From assembly GCA_050486265.1 (NCBI GenBank), contig JBJHCY010000016.1:7814-71813 (forward strand): DNA of 64,000 nt. Direction: 5' to 3'. The stretch's first letter is position 1. Each line of letters opens with the position of its first letter. Under the pieces are notes generated by a model that searched no databases, was not told the DNA's origin, and saw only the letters and a list, made by a program, of their open reading frames with translations. Below are positions 43,858-52,390 of the stretch, piece by piece. Source of the stretch: SLFH01 sp050486265 (GTDB lineage Bacteria > Planctomycetota > Phycisphaerae > Phycisphaerales > UBA1924). The position numbers and the translations under genes are program-made.

Positions 43858-44036
43858 GGAGGGTCGGATTTCGTGTGAGAGCGGCTTGGGTGGCGGTCGA
43901 GAAATCGGTGGTCGGTGGTCACACTATTAGAATCGGCGCCGTCCGACAAGGCGTCGCACGCGGCTATGCTGGCGGGCGGAGGAGAGGATCGGGTAGGGTT
44001 TGGAACCGGACCGATGACGCCGAGGCGGAAGGAAGT

Positions 44037-47000
44037 ATGAGCCAACCCGACGAAGCCGCCCGGGAGCGGACGCTCCGCGAGATCATCGAGCATGCGTTGT
44101 CGAGCGGCGACATCCCTGGCGCGAAGGCGTTGATCGACCGTTGCGAGGGCGCGGGGATCACACGCGAGCGTGCGAAGGCGGCAGTCTCGGACCTGATCGG
44201 GCGCGATGAGGTCTGCGCCGCGTGGGCGGACTGGACCTCGGTGACCGATCGTGAGGAACTCCGGCTGCGTCTGGATGCGGTCGCGGGCTCGCCCCATTGG
44301 TCCGAACAGCTCGCGTCGTTTGTGACCTTTTTCTTCCGCGCCTCGGTCGCCGATCTCTATCAGCCGGCGGCTGTCGCGCTGGGGCGGCACCTGCACCGCT
44401 CCGAGAGCCTGCGGTCGTACATCGCGGGGTACTCGAAGGATCGCGGGGTCGCGCTGGACAAACCCGTGAAGCTCGGCGGCGGTCGGACGCAGCGCCGCGT
44501 GCTCATCATGCTCAGCGCGGCGCGCGGCATGCCGGACTCGGGACTCGGGCTGGCGCCGATGCCGCTGAAGACCGAGTCGGGCGGTCGTCGGGCCGAGCTT
44601 CCCGAGATCGCGTCGGACCTCGCTGTGACGCTGCAGGCGATCGCGCTGCTTGTCGACGGATCGCCGGATGACGATCAGGCGCGGGCGATCGCCGAGGACG
44701 CATTGGACCGCACGCCGGCGATCGTGCCCGGGCAGGCGGGGCGGACGGTGCTGCAGCGGTACGGGGCGTTGCTGCTGAGGTGTCCGGGCGGTTCGACACC
44801 CGATCGCTGGCGTCGGATGTTTCTGGCGCAGCTCGAACACCTGCGTTCGCGCCCGGGCGAGGCGTACGCCGAGCGCGTGGCCGGGCTGATCCGCGCCGAC
44901 GAGTTGCTGCGGACAGGGGCGTTGCTCGACGACGCGTGGGGGGCCGTGGCGTTGGGCGTCGTCGTCGAGGCGTGCCCTCCGCTGGAGCGAGCTTTCTTCG
45001 CGTCGAGGATGCTGCTGTGGCGCAGGCGGGAGCGGGGGGGCGACCCGTCGTGGCGGGAGGCGGCGATCGACGCCTCTGAGGGGACGGCGCAGCCCGGGCG
45101 GGCCGAGGGCGTGACGGTCGCTGGTGTTGTCGGCTGGGTCTGCCGAAGCGCGGCGGCGAGGGAGGCAGACCGGTCGCTCTTTGCGGGGGCGGAGGCGGAG
45201 CCGCCCGAGCTTGTTCTGCTCGACCGGCTGCTGTCGTGCATCGAGTCGCGCGAGCGTTGGGCCGCGTTCGACGATCAGACAAGGGCGCTGCTGACTGCGC
45301 TGCTGCTCGACGCGGCCCGCCACCTCGACGCAGGGAGCGGGGCGGCGGCCACGCTGCGTCGGCGGGGGGTGATCGCCCCCCAGAGCGACGGGGCGGGGGC
45401 GGGCGACGCGTTGCTCTCGCTGGTGCTGCTGCGGGTGCTCAACTGGGGAGGCGCCGGGGCGTCGTCGTTTGTCGATGTGCGCACGATCCACCGGATCGAC
45501 GATGCGCGGGTGCTGCTGGCGTTGCTGCCTTCAGGTGAGCGGAGCCCGGTGCTGTCGGTGATCGCCGACGCGATGGAGCACCAGCTCCGATGGCGCCTGC
45601 GCCGTGAGGCGTCGTTCGCTCCGGACGCGTTGCTGCGCATGGCGCTGGTGCGCCGCCCGCACGCCTCGTTCTTCGAGTCGCTCTGGGGCGTGTGCACGGG
45701 CAGGACCTACAAAGACAGCAAGGGCGAGGAGGTGGATGTTCCTCGCCTCGTCGCCGACGCCGCGGCGGACGCCCGCTGGCGGTCGGAGGCGACCCCCGCG
45801 CCCGTGTTCGCCGACGCGGGAGACCGGGCCGACGGCCAGCGTTTGCGAGCAGAACTCGCGTCGCTCGCCGAAGACGCGCCGGACCTGCGCGAGCGTGTGC
45901 TGCGTCTGGCGGGCCTCATCGGCGATCCGTCCGGTGAGCGTGCGGCGAGCCGCGGCACACTGATCGGACTCCTCGAACAGACCGGGGCGCAGCACGAGCC
46001 GTTCGCGCTCTACGGGTACCCCGCGTGGAGCGTCGGCACGCTGGCGGAGCTCGAGGGCGAACTCGCCAAGGAGCTCGCGCGTGCGAGGGTGCTGGTGTCG
46101 CGCTCGCTGCCCGAGACATGGTCGGGGCTGAACGCGTCGCGCGAGGCGCTGCTGTCGGTGAGGGCTTCGCTCGACCGGATCGCTGGAGAACTGGTCGCGG
46201 CGCTGCCGCGCGTCGAGGCGGCGCTGCTCGGTTCGGCGGTCGCGTCGATGCACCGCGAGCTGTCGCGCTGGGCCGAGTTGCTCGGGGAGATCGCCGAGGC
46301 GTGGTCCGAAGCTTCGATGCAGCGGGCCGATGCGGGCGAGCTCGTCTCGGCGATGGCGCGGGTCGCGGCTGTCGACGCCGTCACGGTCCGGAGGCACCTG
46401 CTCGGGGTGCTGTGGCGGTCGGCCCAGGCCGGCGCGGCGGACGCCGAGGCGCCCTCGGAGGCGTTCGGCGTTCGGCGTGCGTTGCTCGACGGCCTGCTGG
46501 TGCACGGGGTATACACCGGCGCGAGCGACGACCGCGAGATGCTCTGCGAGATCGCTACCGAGACCTGGGTTTCCCTGCTGCAAGACGCGTGCGGCCGCAA
46601 CGAGGAGGCCCGCGTCGTTGCGCTGATCGAGGCCCCTCGCTACAGCGAGCTGAGGCGTCGGCCTTTGGCGGCCGACGCGATGCGCGACGCGTCGAAGTGG
46701 TGCCTCGACCGCTACCTGACCGGCCCGGCCTCGTCGATCGCCCGCGACCTCGACCCGCTGGCCCGCCGGCGCGGGGCGCTGGGGCGGCTGGCGGTGCACT
46801 ACTCGACGGTTTGGGTCTCGCTGCTGATCGGCGCGATCTTCATGCTCGATTTCGGCGACGCCTGGACGGAGATGGCCGAGAACCGCGACGCGCTTGGCAT
46901 CGCGATCACATTCGCCGCGGGCATCGCCGGCGCGTTCGGGTACATCTATTGGAACCTCCGGCGCAAGAGCTCGCTCAGCCCCGGGCAATCGGTGTCGGAG

Positions 47001-47207
47001 CAGCGGGCGTCGCACCGGAGGCGTGCCGCGGCGTTCGCGGGCGTCTGTTTGCTGTACTCGCTGGCGGCGACGGGCGGGCTGTGGCTGCTGCTGTCGGGGA
47101 CGGACGCGGTGGTCAAGGGCGCGGGCGCGATCGGGCACATCATCGTCTGGTCCGGCTTTGCGATGTTTGTCGGCGTGTTCTTCGGGCTGATCGCGGGCGA
47201 TACTTGA
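44037..47207 (+). CDS. Very large membrane protein of unknown function
   Basis: A 1056-residue protein. The first ~900 residues are helical, Ala/Leu/Arg/Glu-rich and soluble (ERTLREIIEHALSSGDIPGA, DDARVLLALLPSGERSPVLS), with no catalytic motif. The last ~150 hold four transmembrane helices (STVWVSLLIGAIFMLDFG, IAITFAAGIAGAFGYIYW, FAGVCLLYSLAATGGLWLLL and IIVWSGFAMFVGVFFGLIAG). There is no signal peptide, so the bulk is probably cytoplasmic. GGAAGGA before ATG 44037 sets the start. It stands alone between the phosphoesterase and the dockerin pair. Confidence 0.8.
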   Translation: MSQPDEAARERTLREIIEHALSSGDIPGAKALIDRCEGAGITRERAKAAVSDLIGRDEVCAAWADWTSVTDREELRLRLDAVAGSPHWSEQLASFVTFFFRASVADLYQPAAVALGRHLHRSESLRSYIAGYSKDRGVALDKPVKLGGGRTQRRVLIMLSAARGMPDSGLGLAPMPLKTESGGRRAELPEIASDLAVTLQAIALLVDGSPDDDQARAIAEDALDRTPAIVPGQAGRTVLQRYGALLLRCPGGSTPDRWRRMFLAQLEHLRSRPGEAYAERVAGLIRADELLRTGALLDDAWGAVALGVVVEACPPLERAFFASRMLLWRRRERGGDPSWREAAIDASEGTAQPGRAEGVTVAGVVGWVCRSAAAREADRSLFAGAEAEPPELVLLDRLLSCIESRERWAAFDDQTRALLTALLLDAARHLDAGSGAAATLRRRGVIAPQSDGAGAGDALLSLVLLRVLNWGGAGASSFVDVRTIHRIDDARVLLALLPSGERSPVLSVIADAMEHQLRWRLRREASFAPDALLRMALVRRPHASFFESLWGVCTGRTYKDSKGEEVDVPRLVADAAADARWRSEATPAPVFADAGDRADGQRLRAELASLAEDAPDLRERVLRLAGLIGDPSGERAASRGTLIGLLEQTGAQHEPFALYGYPAWSVGTLAELEGELAKELARARVLVSRSLPETWSGLNASREALLSVRASLDRIAGELVAALPRVEAALLGSAVASMHRELSRWAELLGEIAEAWSEASMQRADAGELVSAMARVAAVDAVTVRRHLLGVLWRSAQAGAADAEAPSEAFGVRRALLDGLLVHGVYTGASDDREMLCEIATETWVSLLQDACGRNEEARVVALIEAPRYSELRRRPLAADAMRDASKWCLDRYLTGPASSIARDLDPLARRRGALGRLAVHYSTVWVSLLIGAIFMLDFGDAWTEMAENRDALGIAITFAAGIAGAFGYIYWNLRRKSSLSPGQSVSEQRASHRRRAAAFAGVCLLYSLAATGGLWLLLSGTDAVVKGAGAIGHIIVWSGFAMFVGVFFGLIAGDT

Positions 47208-47240
47208 CCATTGCGGCTCGGCGAGGGCGCGTGGAAAAGA

Positions 47241-47274
47241 AACGCCCCCGCAGGACAAGCCTGCGCGGGGGCGC
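47241..47274 (-). terminator. Terminator between the large membrane protein and the dockerin-type gene
   Basis: CGCCCCCGCAGG (about 47243-47254) and CCTGCGCGGGGGCG (47260-47273) form the stem. On the minus strand TTTCTTTT follows, so it ends the gene at 47304; it can also act on the plus strand. Confidence 0.8.
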
Positions 47275-47303
47275 CTGTTCTTCATCAAGACCCTGCGCTG
47301 TAT

Positions 47304-48113
47304 TCAGCAGCCAGCGGCGAAGGCGTTGAGGAACTCGAAGAAGTCGTCGGCGTCGATGACACCGTCGTTGTTGAAGTCTGCGCGCGGATCGCCGTCGGCG
47401 AAGAGGCTGAGGAAGAGGAAGAAGTCGTCGGCGTCGACAACGCCGTCGCCGTTGAGGTCCGGCCGGCAATCCGAGCCGTCTGTGATGAGCTTGATGATGC
47501 TGAAGTTGCCCTGCACCGGGCTCGGGCCGGTGCCCTGCCAGATGTTGGCGAACTCGGTGAGGTAGCCCGGCTCGGAGGTGCCGACCGCGTCGTTGTTCCT
47601 GAAGCCCTGGTCGTGCCCGGTGTGGAGGACCTGGACGACGAGGTTGCCTCCGGCGTAGTGCCAGGGCAGGTCGAGCTCGATCTCGGGGCCGAAGTCGTTG
47701 GGCGCGCCGCCGACGGGGAAGCTGAACGGAGTGACGACCAGCGGTCCGGTGCGGACAAGGTCTTGCGGTCCGACGACATTGGCGAAGAAGTCGAACTGTC
47801 GGCTCGATGGGTTCACGCCGTCGCTCAGCAAGATGTCGTAGGAGAAGAAGGTGAACTCGACGACCGGCCACGCGTCGGTGGCCGAAGCGGGCAGGCGGAA
47901 CGCGATGGCGGTGATGTCCTGGCCGACGATGTCGGTGAGCTGGGACTCGCGGATGATGAACTGGTTGGTTCTGGCCTGGCCGTGGATCGGGCCGAGGAAG
48001 GTGCTGGGGCCCGGGGTGTTCTCGTAGCCGTTGGGGATCACGACCGAGTTCTGGGCGAGGGCCGCGCCCGCTGCCAGCAGCACGGTGGCGATGGGGGCTT
48101 TGTTGGTCAACAT
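47304..48113 (-). CDS. Secreted dockerin-module protein (pair C)
   Basis: A 269-residue exported protein: signal peptide MLTNKAPIATVLLAAGAALA, a beta-rich passenger (RTNQFIIRESQLTDIVGQDI, FFSYDILLSDGVNPSSRQFD) and a C-terminal pair of EF-hand-like loops (DLNGDGVVDADDFFLFLSLF and DFNNDGVIDADDFFEFLNAF) ending in AAGC. Its neighbour at 48197-49015 has the same passenger. GAGAAGGAG precedes the ATG, with TAGAAT at 48151-48146 as a possible -10. Function unknown. Confidence 0.88.
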   Translation of the reverse strand: MLTNKAPIATVLLAAGAALAQNSVVIPNGYENTPGPSTFLGPIHGQARTNQFIIRESQLTDIVGQDITAIAFRLPASATDAWPVVEFTFFSYDILLSDGVNPSSRQFDFFANVVGPQDLVRTGPLVVTPFSFPVGGAPNDFGPEIELDLPWHYAGGNLVVQVLHTGHDQGFRNNDAVGTSEPGYLTEFANIWQGTGPSPVQGNFSIIKLITDGSDCRPDLNGDGVVDADDFFLFLSLFADGDPRADFNNDGVIDADDFFEFLNAFAAGC

Positions 48114-48196
48114 TGGAATCTCCTTCTCTCCTGGATAGGGAACAAATTCTAAGGGCCCGCGTTCGGGCCGGCGAGCGAGGCTCGGCCGTTTTCGAC

Positions 48197-49015
48197 TCAG
48201 CAGCCCTGAGCGAACAGGTTAAGGAACAGGAAGAAGTCGTCTGCGTCGATGACGCCGTCGTTGTTGAAGTCGGCCCGCGTGTCGCCGGCGGCGAAGAGGC
48301 TGAGGAAGAGGAAGAAGTCGTCTGCGTCGACGACGCCGTCGCCGTTGAGGTCGGGCGGGCATGTCGGCGCGCCGCCCTCGGTCAAGAGCTTGACAACGCT
48401 GAAGTTGCCCTGGAGGACACTGCCGGTGCCCTGCCAGCACGCGGAGAACTCGGAGCCATAGCCCAAGGGGGCGCCGCTGGAAGCGGTGATCGCGTCGACG
48501 GAGGTGCTGGTGCCGGAGAAGCCGGAGTGAGCGATCTCGATGACGAGATTGCCGCCGTTGTAGGTCCAAGGCGTGTTGAAGCTAATGTCGACGCCGAACT
48601 CGTTGGGTGACGCGCCGCCGGGGAAGGCGAACGGGCTGATGACCAGCTCGCCCTGGCGGACGACAGTCTGCTGGCCGATGACATTGGCGCCGAAGTCGAG
48701 CTGGCGATCGGCGGGGTCCACGCCGTCGCTGAGCAGGATGTCGTAGTTGAAGAAGGTGACCGTCTCGTTCGGCCAGCCGGTCGTCACCGTCTGGTTTCGC
48801 CTCCAAGAGAGGCCGGTGATGTCTTTGCCGACGATGCCGGTCAGTTGTGACGAGTGGATGATCAGTTGGTTCGTTCTGACCGAGTTGGCGAGCGGGCCGA
48901 GGAAGGCGCCGGTGCCGGGATCGTTCTCGAAGGCGTTGGGAACGACGATCGAGTCTTGCGCCGAGGCCGAGCCGGCCGCGGCGAGCAGAGCGCAAACAAA
49001 CAGTCGCATGGTCAT
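48197..49015 (-). CDS. Secreted dockerin-module protein (pair D)
   Basis: A 272-residue paralogue of the protein at 47304-48113. Signal peptide MTMRLFVCALLAAAGSASA, passenger with RTNQLIIHSSQLTGIVGKDI and NYDILLSDGVDPADRQLDFG, then twin loops (DLNGDGVVDADDFFLFLSLF and DFNNDGVIDADDFFLFLNLF) ending in AQGC. ATG 49015 is used; 49009 is an alternative; GAGGAG lies upstream. The pair probably arose by tandem duplication. Confidence 0.88.
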   Translation of the reverse strand: MTMRLFVCALLAAAGSASAQDSIVVPNAFENDPGTGAFLGPLANSVRTNQLIIHSSQLTGIVGKDITGLSWRRNQTVTTGWPNETVTFFNYDILLSDGVDPADRQLDFGANVIGQQTVVRQGELVISPFAFPGGASPNEFGVDISFNTPWTYNGGNLVIEIAHSGFSGTSTSVDAITASSGAPLGYGSEFSACWQGTGSVLQGNFSVVKLLTEGGAPTCPPDLNGDGVVDADDFFLFLSLFAAGDTRADFNNDGVIDADDFFLFLNLFAQGC

Positions 49016-49221
49016 TGCTTCATCACTCCTCTGTTGTGCGAACAAACGCTCGCACGGGTCAGAAATCGACACCGCCGCCACCAACATCGGGACGGTTTGG
49101 CTCGCGGCCTCGGCATTGATATGCATGTGATATCCGAATCGTCGCGGGGATACAAGCCCGTTCTCGGGGCTGCCGCGGTGAGGCGATAGGTGTCGGGGAA
49201 GGTCATTCGCGAGGCGTTCGG

Positions 49222-49728
49222 CTATCGGTTCAGCCACCAGATCGCCGCGTTGAGGGCAGCGGCGAAGCCCGTCCACCCGAGGTACGGGGCCAGCAGCCAC
49301 GCCGCGAGGGGCAGGATGCGCCCGAACGCCCACGCTGTCGCGAGAATCGCCGCCAAAAGCAGCACGATCCCGACCATCGCGGCCCCCGGGCTCTTCAGCC
49401 CGAAAAAGAGGACCGGCCAGAGGGCGTTGAGCGCGAGCTGTGATGCGTAGCAGCCCAGAGGCAGCCTCATGGACCGATCCAGCGTCCGCCCGGCCCGATC
49501 CGCAAGCCGCTTCCAGACGAGGAATGCCGCGATCCCCATCAGGATGTAAAGGACCGTCCAGACAGGTCCGAAAACCCAGGAGGGCGGGTTCCACGGGGGC
49601 AGCGTGAGCTCCTCGCGGTACCAGGTCCCAACAGACCGTCGCGTCGCGAGGCCGCCGATCAGTGGCGCCGCGAGCGTGGCGAGGGCGACGGCCAGCGCGG
49701 CTGAGATGGTCTGCCCCCGCGTTCGCAT
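49222..49728 (-). CDS. tspO: TspO/MBR-family membrane protein
   Basis: A 168-residue five-helix membrane protein binding tetrapyrroles or sterol-like ligands. It has TLPPWNPPSWVFGPVWTVLY, the family signature around the WxPP and PVWTxLY motifs, and the C-terminal APYLGWTGFAAALNAAIWW. Length is normal. TATCCT lies 7 nt before the ATG with no ribosome site. It is divergent from the HAF-repeat gene. Its role here is unknown. Confidence 0.92.
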   Translation of the reverse strand: MRTRGQTISAALAVALATLAAPLIGGLATRRSVGTWYREELTLPPWNPPSWVFGPVWTVLYILMGIAAFLVWKRLADRAGRTLDRSMRLPLGCYASQLALNALWPVLFFGLKSPGAAMVGIVLLLAAILATAWAFGRILPLAAWLLAPYLGWTGFAAALNAAIWWLNR

Positions 49729-49914
49729 CGTGTTGAGGATATCTGAACCGATTCCGACTCGGATTCTTCAGTTGCGCATCGGGGTCGGTAGCGACAGCCC
49801 GCGGCGCGAAATACGATCTCTGAGTCCGATGCCTGCGCCCGCTCGCGTGGGCGGGCTTGGGCTTCGAGAGAGACCGCGGAGCTTCGCGCTCCGTGCAACG
49901 AAGAGGAGACCGAG

Positions 49915-51066
49915 ATGCGTTGTACACGCGAAAGGCTTGTGCTTGCCTCGCTGATCCCGCTGTGCGCCGGCGCCGCCTACGGCGTACCGTCCTTCACGCC
50001 GCTGCCGTTCGAGCCGGGCGAGGACTTCAGCCTCGTCACCTCCGTTTCAGACGACGGGCGGTTCATCGGCGGGCACACATCCGGGCCGACCGCGACCGGC
50101 TTGACGCCGATCATCTGGGACGGGCTGACGCGCAACACGCTCTCGCTTCCGACCGGGTTCGAGGCCGGCGGCGCGTACATCAACGCCATCTCCGGGGACG
50201 GGAGTTCGGCGGTCGCCATCGGGCTCGGGCCCGACGGGTTCCGCGGCGTCCGCTGGGACGGCGCCGGCACGCCGCATGTCCTCTCGACGGCGCCCGGCAC
50301 ATTCAGCAGCTTCAACGCGATCAACTTCGACGGGAGCGTCGCCGGCGGCTTTGTCAACCAGACCTTCTTCGGCCCGGTCTCCGACGGGCTGGTCTGGACG
50401 AGCTCCGGAGGCGAGCAGAACATCGGCAACATCCCGGGCTTTCAGGGCGAGGCGAGCATCACCGGCGTCACCAACGACGGCTCGCTCTTTGTCGGGTTTG
50501 CGACCCAGAACCACCGCGTGCCCGTGACATGGACCCAGAGCGGAGGGTTCGAGGTGCTGCCCGGCGTGCCGATGGCGCCTCCCGGCCCGCACATCGGCAT
50601 GGCGATCGATGTCTCGGCCGACGGCTCGACTGTTGTCGGCGCGCTGGAGATCGACGGCAGGAATGTCCCGACCTTCTGGGACTCGACGCGCAGCCCCACG
50701 CTGATCGACCTGCTTCCGGGTTTCCAAGTCGGCGAGGCGATCGCAGCGACCGACGACGGCTCGGTCGTCGTGGGCCACTGGCGTGAGACGCCGACCTCCG
50801 ACGAGCTCGGCTCGCTCGCGTTCATCTGGGACGCAGACAACGGCGCGCGTCCGCTGGGCGATGTGCTGGTGAGCGAGTACGGGCTGGATCTGCAGGGCTG
50901 GACGATCAATGTCGTCAACGACATCACGCCCGACGGGTTGACGATGGTCGGCTCGGGGCTGAACCCGATGGGCGAGCTGCAGGCGTTCCGCGTGGTGATC
51001 CCCGCGCCGGGATCGCTCGGAGCGCTGGCGATCTCGGGCCTGCTGCTGTCGCGACGCAAGCGCTGA
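49915..51066 (+). CDS. HAF-repeat PEP-CTERM-like protein 1
   Basis: A 383-residue exported protein. A signal peptide precedes a predicted beta-propeller of HAF-type repeats, each near SVSDDGRFIGG, AISGDGSSAVAIG, GVTNDGSLFVGF or DVSADGSTVVGA, with W-(D/T) strands between. The tail VIPAPGSLGALAISGLLLSR plus RKR is a PAP variant of PEP-CTERM. Two paralogues lie at 52391 and 53653. GAGGAG precedes the ATG. Confidence 0.87.
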   Translation: MRCTRERLVLASLIPLCAGAAYGVPSFTPLPFEPGEDFSLVTSVSDDGRFIGGHTSGPTATGLTPIIWDGLTRNTLSLPTGFEAGGAYINAISGDGSSAVAIGLGPDGFRGVRWDGAGTPHVLSTAPGTFSSFNAINFDGSVAGGFVNQTFFGPVSDGLVWTSSGGEQNIGNIPGFQGEASITGVTNDGSLFVGFATQNHRVPVTWTQSGGFEVLPGVPMAPPGPHIGMAIDVSADGSTVVGALEIDGRNVPTFWDSTRSPTLIDLLPGFQVGEAIAATDDGSVVVGHWRETPTSDELGSLAFIWDADNGARPLGDVLVSEYGLDLQGWTINVVNDITPDGLTMVGSGLNPMGELQAFRVVIPAPGSLGALAISGLLLSRRKR

Positions 51067-51106
51067 ACGACGAAAAGAGCCAGACGAACAGGGCCAACAG
51101 GAGCCG

Positions 51107-51138
51107 CGGCGGTCTTGATCGGGGCCGCCGTTTCTCTT
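51107..51138 (+). terminator. Probable terminator after HAF-repeat gene 1
   Basis: CGGCGG (51107-51112) and CCGCCG (51125-51130) with TTTCTCTT after. Confidence 0.55.
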
Positions 51139-51424
51139 GCGCGCCGCCGGGGAGCCCGTGGGCCCCGGTGTTGGCCGACGACTGCATCCATCGGAGGATT
51201 CCCGACCCGTTGGTCCCGCTGTTTCGGGCGGCTCCCCCGCCTTCTGCCGTCAAACCCGCCCGGAATCCGCGGTCGCGGCGGCTCGGAGAAATACAGACGG
51301 GCCCCGGCTGGTTTTGCTCAACCCGAGCCGGACGCGTGCGGCAACACTGCCGCCGGTCAACGGCCCGGGACAGATTCGGGCAAGAGCCCGAGATCCACAG
51401 TCCTGACACACGGAGAACAGTCAC
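51139..51424. other. Intergenic region before the DJ-1/PfpI gene
   Basis: About 290 nt without a recognisable gene. CGGAGAA at 51411-51417 serves the next gene as a ribosome site. No clear promoter was found. Confidence 0.35.
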
Positions 51425-52168
51425 ATGACACGCAATCTGCGCAATCTTACCGCTTCCGGTCTCGCGTTCGCAGTCGCCGGCGCTTCGGGCGCCGCCATCG
51501 CCGGGCCCAACACCAACCGTGCCGACCATCAGCGGGGCGTTCAGCAGGCGACAGAACGGGCCTACGCCGCCGATCACCACGACCGGCGAGACAAGGCCGA
51601 CAAGGACGAACACGCCACGCTCAAAGGGATGCGCGTCGGCGTGCTGACCGGAGAGGGTCTGCACGACATGGAGACGCTCGCCCCGATGGCGTACCTCAGC
51701 AACCGCGGCGCGAAAGTCACCGTGATCGGGGTCGAGCGCGGCGTCGTGGACGCGTACAACAGCGACATCGAGCTCCGCATCCAGAAGGGTGTTGATGAGG
51801 TCGAGGTCGACGATTTCGACGCGCTGGTGCTCCCCGGCGGACGCGCGCCCGACAACATCCGCGAGCACGAGGGCGTGGTCGAGTTCGCCGGCGACTTCTT
51901 CCGCACCGGCAAGCCCGTCGCCGCGATCTGCCACGGCCCGCAGGTGCTCGTGACCGCGGGCGTGCTCGACGGCTTCGAGACGACCTGCATCTCGTCGATC
52001 GCCGACGAGGTTGAGGACGCGGGCGCCAGGTACACAGACCAAGAGGTCGTCCGCGACCGCAACCTGATCACCTCGCGCCTCCCCGAGGACATCCCGGCGT
52101 TCGTCGCGATGATCGAGGAGGTCATGGTCGAGACGCGGGTCGCCGCGGCCGACCGCTACGGCGGGTGA
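51425..52168 (+). CDS. Secreted DJ-1/PfpI-family protein
   Basis: A 247-residue protein with a signal peptide (MTRNLRNLTASGLAFAVAGA), a charged linker (DHHDRRDKADKDEH) and a PfpI-like domain. The nucleophile Cys lies in AAICHGPQVLV, the conserved Glu in VLTGEGLHDMETL, with DFDALVLPGGRAPDNIR. PfpI proteins act as proteases, glyoxalases or deglycases. Most are cytoplasmic; export is unusual. A ribosome site (GGAGAA) is present. Confidence 0.87.
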   Translation: MTRNLRNLTASGLAFAVAGASGAAIAGPNTNRADHQRGVQQATERAYAADHHDRRDKADKDEHATLKGMRVGVLTGEGLHDMETLAPMAYLSNRGAKVTVIGVERGVVDAYNSDIELRIQKGVDEVEVDDFDALVLPGGRAPDNIREHEGVVEFAGDFFRTGKPVAAICHGPQVLVTAGVLDGFETTCISSIADEVEDAGARYTDQEVVRDRNLITSRLPEDIPAFVAMIEEVMVETRVAAADRYGG

Positions 52169-52216
52169 CCGCCCGCCCGGCCTCGTGCCGGTCAGACTCA
52201 CCGGAACGCAACCCAC

Positions 52217-52255
52217 GCCCGGCGTGCTCCTTCGGGGCCCGCCGGGCTTTCTGTT
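52217..52255 (+). terminator. Probable terminator after the DJ-1/PfpI gene
   Basis: GCCCGGCG (52217-52224) pairs with CGCCGGGC (52240-52247), followed by TTTCTGTT. Confidence 0.6.
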
Positions 52256-52390
52256 GGGCCGACAGATCGCGTCGTCGGGAAGAGGCCAAAAGATTCGACC
52301 GGATCGCGGGGAATCGTCGATCGATGGTGATGGAGGGGCCGTGATGGAGCGCGGGCCTCGCGTCAGAAAACGAGAAGAGAAAGGGACGGG

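Noticed and set aside
43767..44036. N-terminal extension of the 1056-residue protein to position 43767
   Set aside because: It would run into the divergent phosphoesterase gene, and a good ribosome site precedes ATG 44037.
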